Part shown: positions 32,830 to 41,999 of the stretch, piece by piece
How positions within the stretch are numbered: position 1 is the first letter of the stretch
How the letters are laid out: every line of letters starts with the position of its first letter
Assembly (NCBI RefSeq): GCF_015234585.1
Contig: NZ_JADFCM010000008.1
Location: 806,001-870,000 of the forward strand
DNA: 64,000 nt
Origin: Pseudalkalibacillus hwajinpoensis
Lineage (GTDB): Bacteria; Bacillota; Bacilli; Bacillales; Guptibacillaceae
Reading direction: 5' to 3'
The notes under the pieces: model-generated
Databases searched by the model: none
What the model was told of the DNA's origin: nothing
Seen by the model: the letters and a program-made list of their open reading frames with translations, nothing else
Position numbers and translations under genes: made by a program

Positions 32830-33045
32830 TTACTCCCCCTGCTTTGAAGGATAAGGATAGGGATCATAGAAGGCTTTCCAGAGAGTACCTCGAGAGAGAG
32901 CTTCACGTGCGGAATATTGCTCCAGTCCTGGGGGCTGAAATCCCATATAAAGATTAGGAGGAGTGGAATAAGATTTCACTCGAATAGGGGGACATGGATC
33001 AAATGGACTAACATAAGGCTCGTAATACTTTCTGTGGGTATACAT
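32830..33045 (-). CDS. cotJA: Spore coat-associated protein CotJA
   Basis: 71 residues from ATG 33045, which has AGAAGGAGG upstream; the frame extends seven codons further (33066) without a site. The Pro/Tyr-rich N-terminus and MGFQPPGLEQYSAREALSRGTLWKAFYDPYP match CotJA, needed to load CotJC on the spore. First gene of the cotJ operon; a CATACATCT element about 35 nt upstream could be a sigma-E -10 box. Confidence 0.9.
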   Translation of the reverse strand: MYTHRKYYEPYVSPFDPCPPIRVKSYSTPPNLYMGFQPPGLEQYSAREALSRGTLWKAFYDPYPYPSKQGE

Positions 33046-33120
33046 CGTTGACCTCCTTCTATACAAATCTCTACTCTTTAGATGTATGAAGTTATGAAAG
33101 AAACATGATTTCTAAATAAA

Positions 33121-33153
33121 GGAGCACCCCCTAAAGTGGGAGTGCTCCTCATC
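33121..33153. terminator. Terminator of the minus-strand small gene region
   Basis: GGAGCACCCC / GGGAGTGCTCC followed by T-rich sequence in + and preceded by A/T-rich sequence, so it may act both ways. It ends the 64-residue hypothetical gene before cotJA. Confidence 0.65.
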
Positions 33154-33156
33154 TTT

Positions 33157-33351
33157 TTACATTTTATTAACGGTATTGTTCCACGTAGCAAGCATATTCT
33201 TTAGGTCATGAAGATCTGATTTAAATGGATAGTTCGATGCGACACTTCTTTTTTGACCTTCGTCGAGCTTTTCGTAGCTATGCACAAATTCGGTCATGTC
33301 TCTTGTTAGTCTATTTAGCTCCCATTTAAATGTTTCGAATTCTTTTTCCAT
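33157..33351 (-). CDS. Hypothetical small helical protein
   Basis: 64 residues (MEKEFETFKWELNRLTRDMTEF...), charged and probably helical. AAAGGAG lies 8 nt before ATG 33351. No recognised family. It is divergent from addB and ends just before a terminator. Confidence 0.6.
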   Translation of the reverse strand: MEKEFETFKWELNRLTRDMTEFVHSYEKLDEGQKRSVASNYPFKSDLHDLKNMLATWNNTVNKM

Positions 33352-33540
33352 TGTCAAAACTCCTTTGTAAATATGTTCTTATATTTGATATACCCTGACG
33401 GATCATCCTAAAAACCATCGAGTATGATAATTTACAAATAATGTCGCTTTAGATGCGAACGTATTTTCTTGTCTTGCTATCCAATTGAAGAAAAACATGA
33501 GATAATAGACTAAGAATTTACGGTGTAGGAGGTAGAATAC

Positions 33541-36500
33541 ATGGCGGTACAGTTTGTTATTGGTCGGTCTGGAAGTGGAAAAACAGAGCATTGCTTATCT
33601 GAAATGCAGCACGAATTGATCGATCGCCCGCTTGGTGAAGATATGATCTATCTTGTACCAGAGCAAATGACTTTTCAATCAGAATATGAACTAGTACATA
33701 ATAGAGGGTTAAAAGGAATGATTCGTGCTCAGGTTTTTAGTTTTACAAGACTGGCATGGAAAGTTCTTCAAGAAACGGGAGGGATGGCCCGCCCACACTT
33801 AACGAGCGTAGGAACAAGTATGATGTTACGTCATATCATCGAAGAGAATAAACAGAAGCTAAGAATTTATCAGCGTTCTTCTGAAAAAACAGGGTATGTG
33901 GAACATCTGAATGACATGGTAACAGAGTTTAAACGGTATTGTCTTGAACCGGAAGATATAAAACGTTTTGCGGATGATCTTTATGATGAAGATGAGCGAA
34001 GCTTACTTCGAGATAAGCTCTATGATCTTCACCTTGTTTATGATGCTTTTCAGAAGGAAATGCTCGGGTTTTATCTTGATTCGGAAGACTATTTGGCATT
34101 GCTTGCTGAGAAAATCGAAGCGTCAAGCTACTTAGAGGGTGCCTCTATCTGGATTGATGGTTTTCATAGTTTTACACCTCAAGAGCTTCTTGTGCTTCAG
34201 GCTTTAATAAAAAAAGGCACAAACCTTACATTTACCATCACGATGGATCCCGAGATGAATCCTTCAAGCATTCATGAACTGGATCTCTTTCATGAGCCAG
34301 CGAAAACATATCAAACTCTTCAAGGACTTGCGCATGAAGAGGGGGCTGCTATTAAGGAGCCGCTAATTTTAGCTGATCAAAAGCGCTATAACAATAGTGA
34401 ACTTGCTCATTTAGAAGCCAACTATGGTGAACGACCACCAGTTCTTTATAATGGAAGTCTTCAGCATATTCAAGTTCATCATGCGGTGAATATCCGTTCC
34501 GAAGTTGAAGCGGCAGCGCGTGAAACGCTTAGATTAGTACGCGATGAAGGCTATCGATATAGAGACATTTCAGTCATGGTACGTAACATGGCTTCTTATT
34601 ATGAACTTGTCGAAACGATCTATGCCGATCATGGAATTCCTATTTTTTCTGACCAAAAAAGGACGATGCTGCATCACCCGCTAATTGAATTAATAAGGTC
34701 CAGTCTAGATATTATTCAATATAACTGGCGCTATGAATCTGTATTTCGCTGTGTCAAAACAGAATTGCTTTTTCCTGACGATACAGAAGAAAGTGTCGAA
34801 ACCATTCGCGAGCGCATGGATGAACTCGAAAATTATGTGATTGCTAAAGGCATTAAGGGCTATCGCTGGAAAACGGACGAGCGCTTTAAAGCGAATATCT
34901 ACCGACAGCTCGAAGATGATGAAACGGTTACCTCGGATGACCTCGAAAAAATGGAAGATCGACTAAATGAGACGAAAGAATGGATTGTTACACCGCTCGA
35001 AAAGTTTGAAAGAAAAATGACGAAAGCAAAAACCGTTCGCGAGATGTGTGAAATTCTTTATTATCTTCTAGAGAATAGTCATGCTGCAGAAAAAATAGAT
35101 CGATTGAAGGTACAAGCAGAAGAAGCAGGTCAGCTTTCGAAAGCACGGGAGCATGATCAAGTTTGGGATGCTGTTATTGCACTGCTTGATGAAACGGTTG
35201 AATTGATTGGTGATCAAAAACTTTCAATAGAGCAATTTACGAAGCTTCTTGAAGCTGGGACGGAAAACATGAAGTTTGCCCTTGTACCTGCTTCACTTGA
35301 TCAAGTTGTGATCGGTAGCATTGATCGAACGAGATTTACTGATGTGAAGTGTGGGTTTTTGCTAGGTGTCAATGAAGGAGTTTTACCATCAAGAATACAG
35401 GAAGATGGGCTTTTGAATGAACAGGATCGAGAAAAGCTAGAAGAACAGGGGATCCAGCTAGCACCCGGATTAAAGCGACGTCTTTTAGACGAAGAGTTTT
35501 TAATTTATCATTCCTTGTCAACGTCATCTGATGCCCTGTGGGTAAGTTGTCCTCTTGCGGATGAAGAAGGAAAGGGATTGCAGCCATCTATTGTGATGAA
35601 TCGATTGAAAGAGATGTTTCCTGAGCTTATCATTGGTTTGAAATTTGCTGAACCAGGTGAAGAATCGAAAGAAGAGCTATCGTTTATAACGAACCCGGCG
35701 AAGACAATTGGTAGATTAACAGGTCAGCTTCGTCAATGGCATCGAGGCTATCCGATTGATCCGATTTGGTGGGATGCCTATAATTGGTTCGTTACAGCGT
35801 CATCACAAGAGAATCGAGTTCGATTGATTGAAAGTCTTTTTTATCGTAACAAAGCAGATCGTCTAACTGAAGACACGAGTAGAAAACTGTATGGTTCAAA
35901 GATTCAAACAAGTGTTTCTAGAATGGAAAGGTATAAATCCTGTGCCTTTTCGCAATTTGCATCTCATGGTTTACGGTTGAAAGAACGGTCAACATTTAAG
36001 CTTGAAGCTCCAGACATTGGCCAGTTATTCCACGCGGCGCTTAACATGATGGCTGAAACAATTAAGCAGCGTCATTGGGATTGGGCAAAGCTTTCATCGA
36101 ATCAATACTATGAACTATCAGGTCAAATCGTAGAGCAACTTGCACCGAAATTGCAAAATGAAATTCTATTAAGTTCAAATCGCTATCACTATATAATGAG
36201 AAAACTTTCTCAGGTAGTAGGTCGAGCCTCTTCAGTTCTCGGTCAACAAGCGAAGAAAAGCGGTTTTCAGCCAGCGGGGCTCGAACTAGGATTTGGCCCA
36301 AACCAGGAGTTGCCACCAATCGAGTTTACGCTTAAGAATGGGGTGAAAATCCAGCTGATCGGACGAGTGGACCGAGTTGATCAGGCGCTAAATGGAGAGG
36401 AACTTCTTCTCAGAATTATTGACTACAAATCAAGTGGAACTTCTCTTGATCTCTCAGAAGTTTACTTTGGTTTAGCGCTTCAGATGCTAACGTATCTGGA

Positions 36501-37041
36501 TGTTGTGATTACAAACGCAAACATCTGGCTCGGTCGTGATGCAACGGCAGCCGGAATGCTGTACTTCCACGTTCATAATCCAATGTTGCAGGCATCAGCG
36601 CCAGGACAAGCTGCACTTCAACAGGAACTTTTCAAAAAGTTTAAGATGAAGGGTCTTTTGCTAGCTGACAAAGATGTCGTAAGCTTGATGGATCATGACA
36701 TTGAGAAGAAAAAATCTGACATTATTCCAGCCGCTCTAAAGAAGGACGGTAGTTTTTATAAAAATTCTTCTGTTTTATCTTCCGATGATTTTCAGGCGCT
36801 CAGGTCATTCACACGGCAAACCATCCAAACGATTGGAACTGAAATATCAGACGGACGTATCGATATCGATCCTTACAAGATGAAGGATCGCATCCCATGC
36901 ACTTTCTGTTCCTATCGCTCATTTTGTCAATTTGATCAGGCGATGGAGGATAATGACTATCGACCGATTACTGTACAGGATGATGAAACAATACTGAGAC
37001 GCATGAGAGAGGAGGCGAACGGGAATGACGATAATGAATAA
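33541..37041 (+). CDS. addB: ATP-dependent helicase/nuclease subunit B
   Basis: 1166 residues. With AddA it forms the AddAB complex that resects double-strand DNA ends and recognises Chi. Walker A motif GRSGSGKT is at residues 8-15. The C-terminal nuclease domain carries DYKSSGTSLD. The iron-sulfur Cys residues are 801 and 1120, 1123 and 1129 (CTFCSYRSFC), matching the arrangement of B. subtilis AddB. TAGGAGG precedes the ATG. The addA start overlaps its end by 17 nt, so translation is coupled. Confidence 0.96.
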   Translation: MAVQFVIGRSGSGKTEHCLSEMQHELIDRPLGEDMIYLVPEQMTFQSEYELVHNRGLKGMIRAQVFSFTRLAWKVLQETGGMARPHLTSVGTSMMLRHIIEENKQKLRIYQRSSEKTGYVEHLNDMVTEFKRYCLEPEDIKRFADDLYDEDERSLLRDKLYDLHLVYDAFQKEMLGFYLDSEDYLALLAEKIEASSYLEGASIWIDGFHSFTPQELLVLQALIKKGTNLTFTITMDPEMNPSSIHELDLFHEPAKTYQTLQGLAHEEGAAIKEPLILADQKRYNNSELAHLEANYGERPPVLYNGSLQHIQVHHAVNIRSEVEAAARETLRLVRDEGYRYRDISVMVRNMASYYELVETIYADHGIPIFSDQKRTMLHHPLIELIRSSLDIIQYNWRYESVFRCVKTELLFPDDTEESVETIRERMDELENYVIAKGIKGYRWKTDERFKANIYRQLEDDETVTSDDLEKMEDRLNETKEWIVTPLEKFERKMTKAKTVREMCEILYYLLENSHAAEKIDRLKVQAEEAGQLSKAREHDQVWDAVIALLDETVELIGDQKLSIEQFTKLLEAGTENMKFALVPASLDQVVIGSIDRTRFTDVKCGFLLGVNEGVLPSRIQEDGLLNEQDREKLEEQGIQLAPGLKRRLLDEEFLIYHSLSTSSDALWVSCPLADEEGKGLQPSIVMNRLKEMFPELIIGLKFAEPGEESKEELSFITNPAKTIGRLTGQLRQWHRGYPIDPIWWDAYNWFVTASSQENRVRLIESLFYRNKADRLTEDTSRKLYGSKIQTSVSRMERYKSCAFSQFASHGLRLKERSTFKLEAPDIGQLFHAALNMMAETIKQRHWDWAKLSSNQYYELSGQIVEQLAPKLQNEILLSSNRYHYIMRKLSQVVGRASSVLGQQAKKSGFQPAGLELGFGPNQELPPIEFTLKNGVKIQLIGRVDRVDQALNGEELLLRIIDYKSSGTSLDLSEVYFGLALQMLTYLDVVITNANIWLGRDATAAGMLYFHVHNPMLQASAPGQAALQQELFKKFKMKGLLLADKDVVSLMDHDIEKKKSDIIPAALKKDGSFYKNSSVLSSDDFQALRSFTRQTIQTIGTEISDGRIDIDPYKMKDRIPCTFCSYRSFCQFDQAMEDNDYRPITVQDDETILRRMREEANGNDDNE

Positions 37042-40000
37042 ACCCGAAGGCTCGAAATGGACAGACGAACAATGGGAAGCTATTGCTGCTCGTGATCAAG
37101 ACGTTCTCGTAGCAGCTGCAGCTGGGTCGGGGAAAACGGCTGTTTTAGTTGAACGAATTATTAGGCGTCTTGCTGATGAGAATGATCCTGCTGAAGTTGA
37201 TCGAATTCTTGTCGTAACGTTTACAAATGCTGCAGCGGCTGAAATGAGACATCGAATCGGGGAGGCTCTTGAAGAAAAGTTAAAGGAAGACCCATCTTCC
37301 CTTTATTTAAGAAGACAGCTTTCGATGTTGAATCGCGCTTCCATTTCAACGCTTCATTCTTTTTGTATGGAAGTACTTCGACGCTATTATTACGAAATTG
37401 ATCTTGATCCTGCATTTAGAGTAGCAGATCAAACCGAAGCGGCATTGCTTCGTGAGGAAGCAATGGAAGAACTTTTCGAAGAGCATTATAGCAAGAAAGA
37501 GAACGAGGCTTTTTATGACCTTGTTGATCGCTATAGTAGTGATCGTAGTGATGTGGATCTTCAGCTTCTTGTAGAAAGACTCTATCATTTCTCTTCTAGT
37601 CATCCATGGCCAGAGCAATGGTTGCAAGATAGTGTCGCCGTATATGAAGAAGCGAGTGAAAAAGCGTTTGATGAATTAGTCTGGGTAGAGGAAATAAAAA
37701 AAGATGTCGTTCTTCAGCTTGAAGGTATGCGTGAAATGCAGGAGAAGGCCATTTCTCTTTCTAATGCACCAGGCGGTCCAGAGCCATACCTTGAGATGTT
37801 AGAAATGGAACGTGAAATGACGGAAAGGCTTCTTACCGCTTCCGCTCAAACGTGGCAGGAGCTCAAAAATGAGTTCGAACAAATAACATTTGGTCGCTTA
37901 AAGCCTTGCAAAGGGGATCAATATGATTCTGAAATGATTGATACAGTAAAAGGCCTTCGTGATCGTGTCAAAAAGACCATCCAAAGCTTAAAAGAAGAGC
38001 TATTCCAAAGAAACCCGGAGGAATATGTAGAAGACATCGTTCAGCTTGCTCCAGTACTAGGAACGTTATCTTCACTTGTAAATGAATTTAGACACAAGTA
38101 TACGGAGCTAAAAAAAGAAAAAGGGCTTGTGGATTACAGTGACCTTGAACACTATTGTCTTTCTATTTTATTAGATGATCGTTCTACTCCCGAGAACCCG
38201 GTCCCATCGAGTGCCGCTCGTGAATATCAAACACAATTTGCCGAAGTACTGATCGATGAATACCAAGATACGAACTCTGTTCAGGAAACAATCCTAAATG
38301 CCATTAGCAGAACTTCTGACTCAGGAGGCAATCGCTTCATGGTAGGGGACGTGAAGCAAAGTATTTACCGTTTTAGACTAGCAGAACCTGGCTTGTTCCT
38401 CTCTAAGTATAAAACGTTTGGTCGATCGTCTGACGAGCCATCGAAACGAATTGATCTTGCGCGCAATTTCCGTAGTCGAGAAGAAGTGTTGAATAGTACG
38501 AATTTTATCTTCAAACAAATTATGGACGAACGTGTTGGAGAAATAGAGTACGATGAAGCAGCTGAGCTCATTCCTGGCGCAGAATACCCTAAGTCTGAAA
38601 CGGTTGTTCCGGAAGTTCATATCATTGATAAGAGTGCCCAGAAAGAGGTAGACGAAGAAGAAACTGAAAAGGTTCAGCTTGAGGCTCGGCTTATTGCTTC
38701 TAATATTAAAGATATGATGGGGAAGAGTGAAAGCGAACGAACAAAAGTATACGATCGGAAGGAAGATCGTATGAGACCAATCCAGTATAGGGATATGGTG
38801 ATTTTAATGCGTGCAACAGCAAGCTGGGCACCTGTGATCATGGAAGAATTAAAGCAAGCTGGCATCCCATCTTATTCAGATCTTGCAACAGGATATTTTG
38901 AGGCAACAGAAGTCGCGATTATGATGAGTCTTCTTAATGTTATCGATAATCCATATCAGGATATCCCGCTTGCCTCCGTGCTTCGTTCACCCATTATCGG
39001 GTTAACAGAGGAAGAGCTTTCCCTTATTCGTATCAATGAGAAACATTCAAGTTATTATCTTGCCTTACGATCTTATTGTGAGACTGAGTCGAACAAGCTA
39101 TCGGAGACATTATCGAAGTTCATCACAAACTTGAACAGGTGGCGAGAAGCGGCAAGGCAGTCTTCTTTAAGTGAGTTAATTTGGCAGCTTTATCGAGAAA
39201 CGAACTATTATGAATTTGTTGGTGGAATGCCTGCCGGCTTGCAGCGACAGGCGAATTTACGAGCGCTGTATGATCGGGCAAGACAATACGAAGCGACTTC
39301 GTTTCGTGGCTTATTTCGTTTCCTGCGCTTTATTGACAGGATGAAAGAGCGTGGGAGTGATCTTGGCACTGCGCGTGCTCTTGGAGAACAAGAGGATGTT
39401 GTCCGAGTGATGACCATTCACAAAAGTAAAGGACTTGAATTTCCTGTCGTCTTTATTGCAGGAATTGCAAAGCAATTTAATATGAGAGATATGGCCAATC
39501 AAATGCTGATGCATAAAGAATTTGGTCTTGCCACCAAATTCATTGATCCAATTCAGCGTATTAGCTATCCGACATTGCCTTACTTTACACTGCAAAAGCG
39601 GATGAAGCTTGAGCTACTTGCTGAAGAAATGCGAGTTCTTTATGTTGCGTTAACGAGAGCGAAAGAGAAATTAATTTTAGTTGGTACGGTAAATGATTGG
39701 GAGAAAGAACGATTGTCGTGGGCAGGAGCAGCTGGAGATGAGTGGCTGCTATCTGATTACGAACGATCGAAAGGGAAGACCTATCTGAGCTGGATTGGAC
39801 CCGCTATTATGAGACATAAAGATCTCGCTTCTATAACTGAAGGGATGGCGAATTTTTCAAAACACGATGAGGTATTTCAACATCCGGCACGGTGGTCACT
39901 CACTCTTCATAACGCTTCCTCCTTCGCTGAGATTGAAGCAGAAGATGTTCATAAACATCGAGAATATGAAATGCTACTACAGAAGAAAGAGCCTATCCCT

Positions 40001-40747
40001 GAAGTGAGCTCCTATAAAGATGAGGTGAACCACCGTCTTGATTGGACTTATCCTCATCAAGCAGCGTCTGAAACAAGGTCGAAACAGTCGGTAACAGAAG
40101 TGAAGCGCCAACGTGAGATCTTTCAAGATGAACGAAGTGATGACAAGCTAGTCAAAGGATTTAGCCAATCATTGAAAGAGCGACCTCGCTTTCTTCAAAG
40201 TAAGCAGTTAACGCCTGCTGAGCGAGGAACGGCAATGCACATTGTCATGCAGCATCTGGATTTGCAAAAGTGGCATGATCGTGATGACATAAACGAGTTA
40301 GTCGCCAAACTTGAGCAAAAGGAATTGTTAACGACTGAACAGGGAAGAGCCATTGATGTCGAGCAAATTCATCAATTAATGGATTCAGAGCTTGGCCAGA
40401 AAATGAGAAATGCAGCTGAAATATATAAAGAGGTTCCTTTCAGCCTAGGAGTAGATTCAAAGTGGATCTATCCTGAATTTGAAGGAGACCAAGAAACCGT
40501 GGTTCTCCAGGGTGTGATTGATTGTATACTTCGCGATCAAAACGGAGAATTGGTGCTTGTCGATTACAAAACAGACGTGATAGCGAATCGTTTTACTTCT
40601 GATGAACAAGCAATGGAAACAATGAAACGGCGCTATACAACACAGTTGCATTTATATGAAAAAGCCATTAATGAGATCTGGAAGGTGCCTTGTAAGGAGA
40701 AAATATTATTTTTCTTTGACGGGGGTCGATCTCTGTTAATCGATTAA
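37025..40747 (+). CDS. addA: ATP-dependent helicase/nuclease subunit A
   Basis: 1240 residues. A UvrD-type superfamily 1 helicase fused to a RecB-type nuclease, the motor and one of the two nucleases of AddAB. Seen are Walker A AAAGSGKTAVL (about 31-41), DEYQDTN (motif II), GDVKQSIYRFR, VMTIHKSKGLEFPVVF, VALTRAKEKL, and the nuclease motif LVDYKTD (about 1178). The start at 37025 lies within addB and has GAGGAGG 9 nt upstream; MNKPEG at 37034 is possible. Confidence 0.96.
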   Translation: MTIMNKPEGSKWTDEQWEAIAARDQDVLVAAAAGSGKTAVLVERIIRRLADENDPAEVDRILVVTFTNAAAAEMRHRIGEALEEKLKEDPSSLYLRRQLSMLNRASISTLHSFCMEVLRRYYYEIDLDPAFRVADQTEAALLREEAMEELFEEHYSKKENEAFYDLVDRYSSDRSDVDLQLLVERLYHFSSSHPWPEQWLQDSVAVYEEASEKAFDELVWVEEIKKDVVLQLEGMREMQEKAISLSNAPGGPEPYLEMLEMEREMTERLLTASAQTWQELKNEFEQITFGRLKPCKGDQYDSEMIDTVKGLRDRVKKTIQSLKEELFQRNPEEYVEDIVQLAPVLGTLSSLVNEFRHKYTELKKEKGLVDYSDLEHYCLSILLDDRSTPENPVPSSAAREYQTQFAEVLIDEYQDTNSVQETILNAISRTSDSGGNRFMVGDVKQSIYRFRLAEPGLFLSKYKTFGRSSDEPSKRIDLARNFRSREEVLNSTNFIFKQIMDERVGEIEYDEAAELIPGAEYPKSETVVPEVHIIDKSAQKEVDEEETEKVQLEARLIASNIKDMMGKSESERTKVYDRKEDRMRPIQYRDMVILMRATASWAPVIMEELKQAGIPSYSDLATGYFEATEVAIMMSLLNVIDNPYQDIPLASVLRSPIIGLTEEELSLIRINEKHSSYYLALRSYCETESNKLSETLSKFITNLNRWREAARQSSLSELIWQLYRETNYYEFVGGMPAGLQRQANLRALYDRARQYEATSFRGLFRFLRFIDRMKERGSDLGTARALGEQEDVVRVMTIHKSKGLEFPVVFIAGIAKQFNMRDMANQMLMHKEFGLATKFIDPIQRISYPTLPYFTLQKRMKLELLAEEMRVLYVALTRAKEKLILVGTVNDWEKERLSWAGAAGDEWLLSDYERSKGKTYLSWIGPAIMRHKDLASITEGMANFSKHDEVFQHPARWSLTLHNASSFAEIEAEDVHKHREYEMLLQKKEPIPEVSSYKDEVNHRLDWTYPHQAASETRSKQSVTEVKRQREIFQDERSDDKLVKGFSQSLKERPRFLQSKQLTPAERGTAMHIVMQHLDLQKWHDRDDINELVAKLEQKELLTTEQGRAIDVEQIHQLMDSELGQKMRNAAEIYKEVPFSLGVDSKWIYPEFEGDQETVVLQGVIDCILRDQNGELVLVDYKTDVIANRFTSDEQAMETMKRRYTTQLHLYEKAINEIWKVPCKEKILFFFDGGRSLLID

Positions 40748-40824
40748 CAAGTAGCCGGGCTTATGTCCGGCTGTCTTCTTTTCGGTGGAGTTAGAATAGA
40801 AAACGAAATAAAGGAGTGATTAAT

Positions 40825-41985
40825 ATGAGGTTACTTCATACTGCAGACTGGCACCTGGGGAAAACATTAGAAGGAAGAAGCCGTCTACCAGAACAAAAGG
40901 AGTTTCTTGAAGAATTAATGGTGATTGCTGATGAAGAAAACGTAGACGCTATTTTAATGGCTGGAGACGTTTTTGATACTGTCAATCCGCCCGCTGCAGC
41001 TGAAACGCTTTTTTATGATGCAGCAGTAAAGTTAACTAGTCGTGGCGAACGCCCTCTAATCATCATTTCAGGTAACCATGATAATCCAGAGCGGTTGTCG
41101 GCATCACGTCCCCTTGCTCACACAAATGGTATAACGATTATTGGTTTTCCCACAACAGATCCGATAGAAGTGACGGTTCGAAATGGGCAAAAGCTCACTA
41201 TCGCTGCACTTCCTTATCCATCGGAATCCAGACTGAATGAATGTTTAACAGCTAGTCAGGAAGAAGAGGCCCTTCAGCTTGCCTATGATGACCGAGTGAA
41301 AAAGCTATTTAGTGATCTGACAGAAGCTGGATCAGAGGAGGCCGTTCATATTGCTATGAGCCACATTTATGTAGCCGGAAGCAGAGAGAGTGATTCTGAA
41401 CGACCGATACAAGTTGGTGGCGCTTATACGGTATCAGCGAATTCTCTTCCTGAACAAGCGCAATATGTCGCGCTCGGGCACCTACACCGTCCTCAAACGA
41501 TTACAAGAGCTTCAGCACTTGCACGGTATTCCGGATCCCCACTTGCTTACAGCTTCTCAGAAGCAAATCAATCCAAGTCAGTTACAATCGTTGATGTGGA
41601 GCCAGAAGGACTTGCTCATATAAATGAAATCCCTATACAATCAGGCAAGCCTCTCGTTCGATGGATCGCTGATCAAGGAATCGACCAAGTATATACGTGG
41701 CTAGAAGAAGGAAAAGATGCGGATGCGTGGATTGATCTCGAAATCCATTTAAATGATACGCTATCAATAGAAGAAATACATCGCCTTCGTAGTCAGCATG
41801 ATGGATTTATCCATATTAGACCTGTTTTTGCAAAAAAGGATCAGCAAAAAGAAGTTTCAAATGCTAATCTTCCAATAGAAGAGCTTTTCAAACGATTCTA
41901 TGAACGACAAACTGATGGAGCTGAGCCAGAACAAGATCTTGTCCAGCTTTTTCTAGAGCTAACACAGTCAGATGATGAGGAGTAA
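40825..41985 (+). CDS. sbcD: Nuclease SbcCD subunit D
   Basis: 386 residues. Mre11-type metallophosphatase nuclease that, with SbcC, opens hairpins and trims protein-blocked DNA ends. Metal motifs: LHTADWHLGK (start), AGDVFDT, ISGNHDN and LGHLHRPQ. The start ATG 40825 follows AAAGGAG; an in-frame GTG (40816) overlaps that site. sbcC begins 14 nt after its stop. Confidence 0.95.
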   Translation: MRLLHTADWHLGKTLEGRSRLPEQKEFLEELMVIADEENVDAILMAGDVFDTVNPPAAAETLFYDAAVKLTSRGERPLIIISGNHDNPERLSASRPLAHTNGITIIGFPTTDPIEVTVRNGQKLTIAALPYPSESRLNECLTASQEEEALQLAYDDRVKKLFSDLTEAGSEEAVHIAMSHIYVAGSRESDSERPIQVGGAYTVSANSLPEQAQYVALGHLHRPQTITRASALARYSGSPLAYSFSEANQSKSVTIVDVEPEGLAHINEIPIQSGKPLVRWIADQGIDQVYTWLEEGKDADAWIDLEIHLNDTLSIEEIHRLRSQHDGFIHIRPVFAKKDQQKEVSNANLPIEELFKRFYERQTDGAEPEQDLVQLFLELTQSDDEE

Positions 41986-41999
41986 GGGGGACTGAAGAC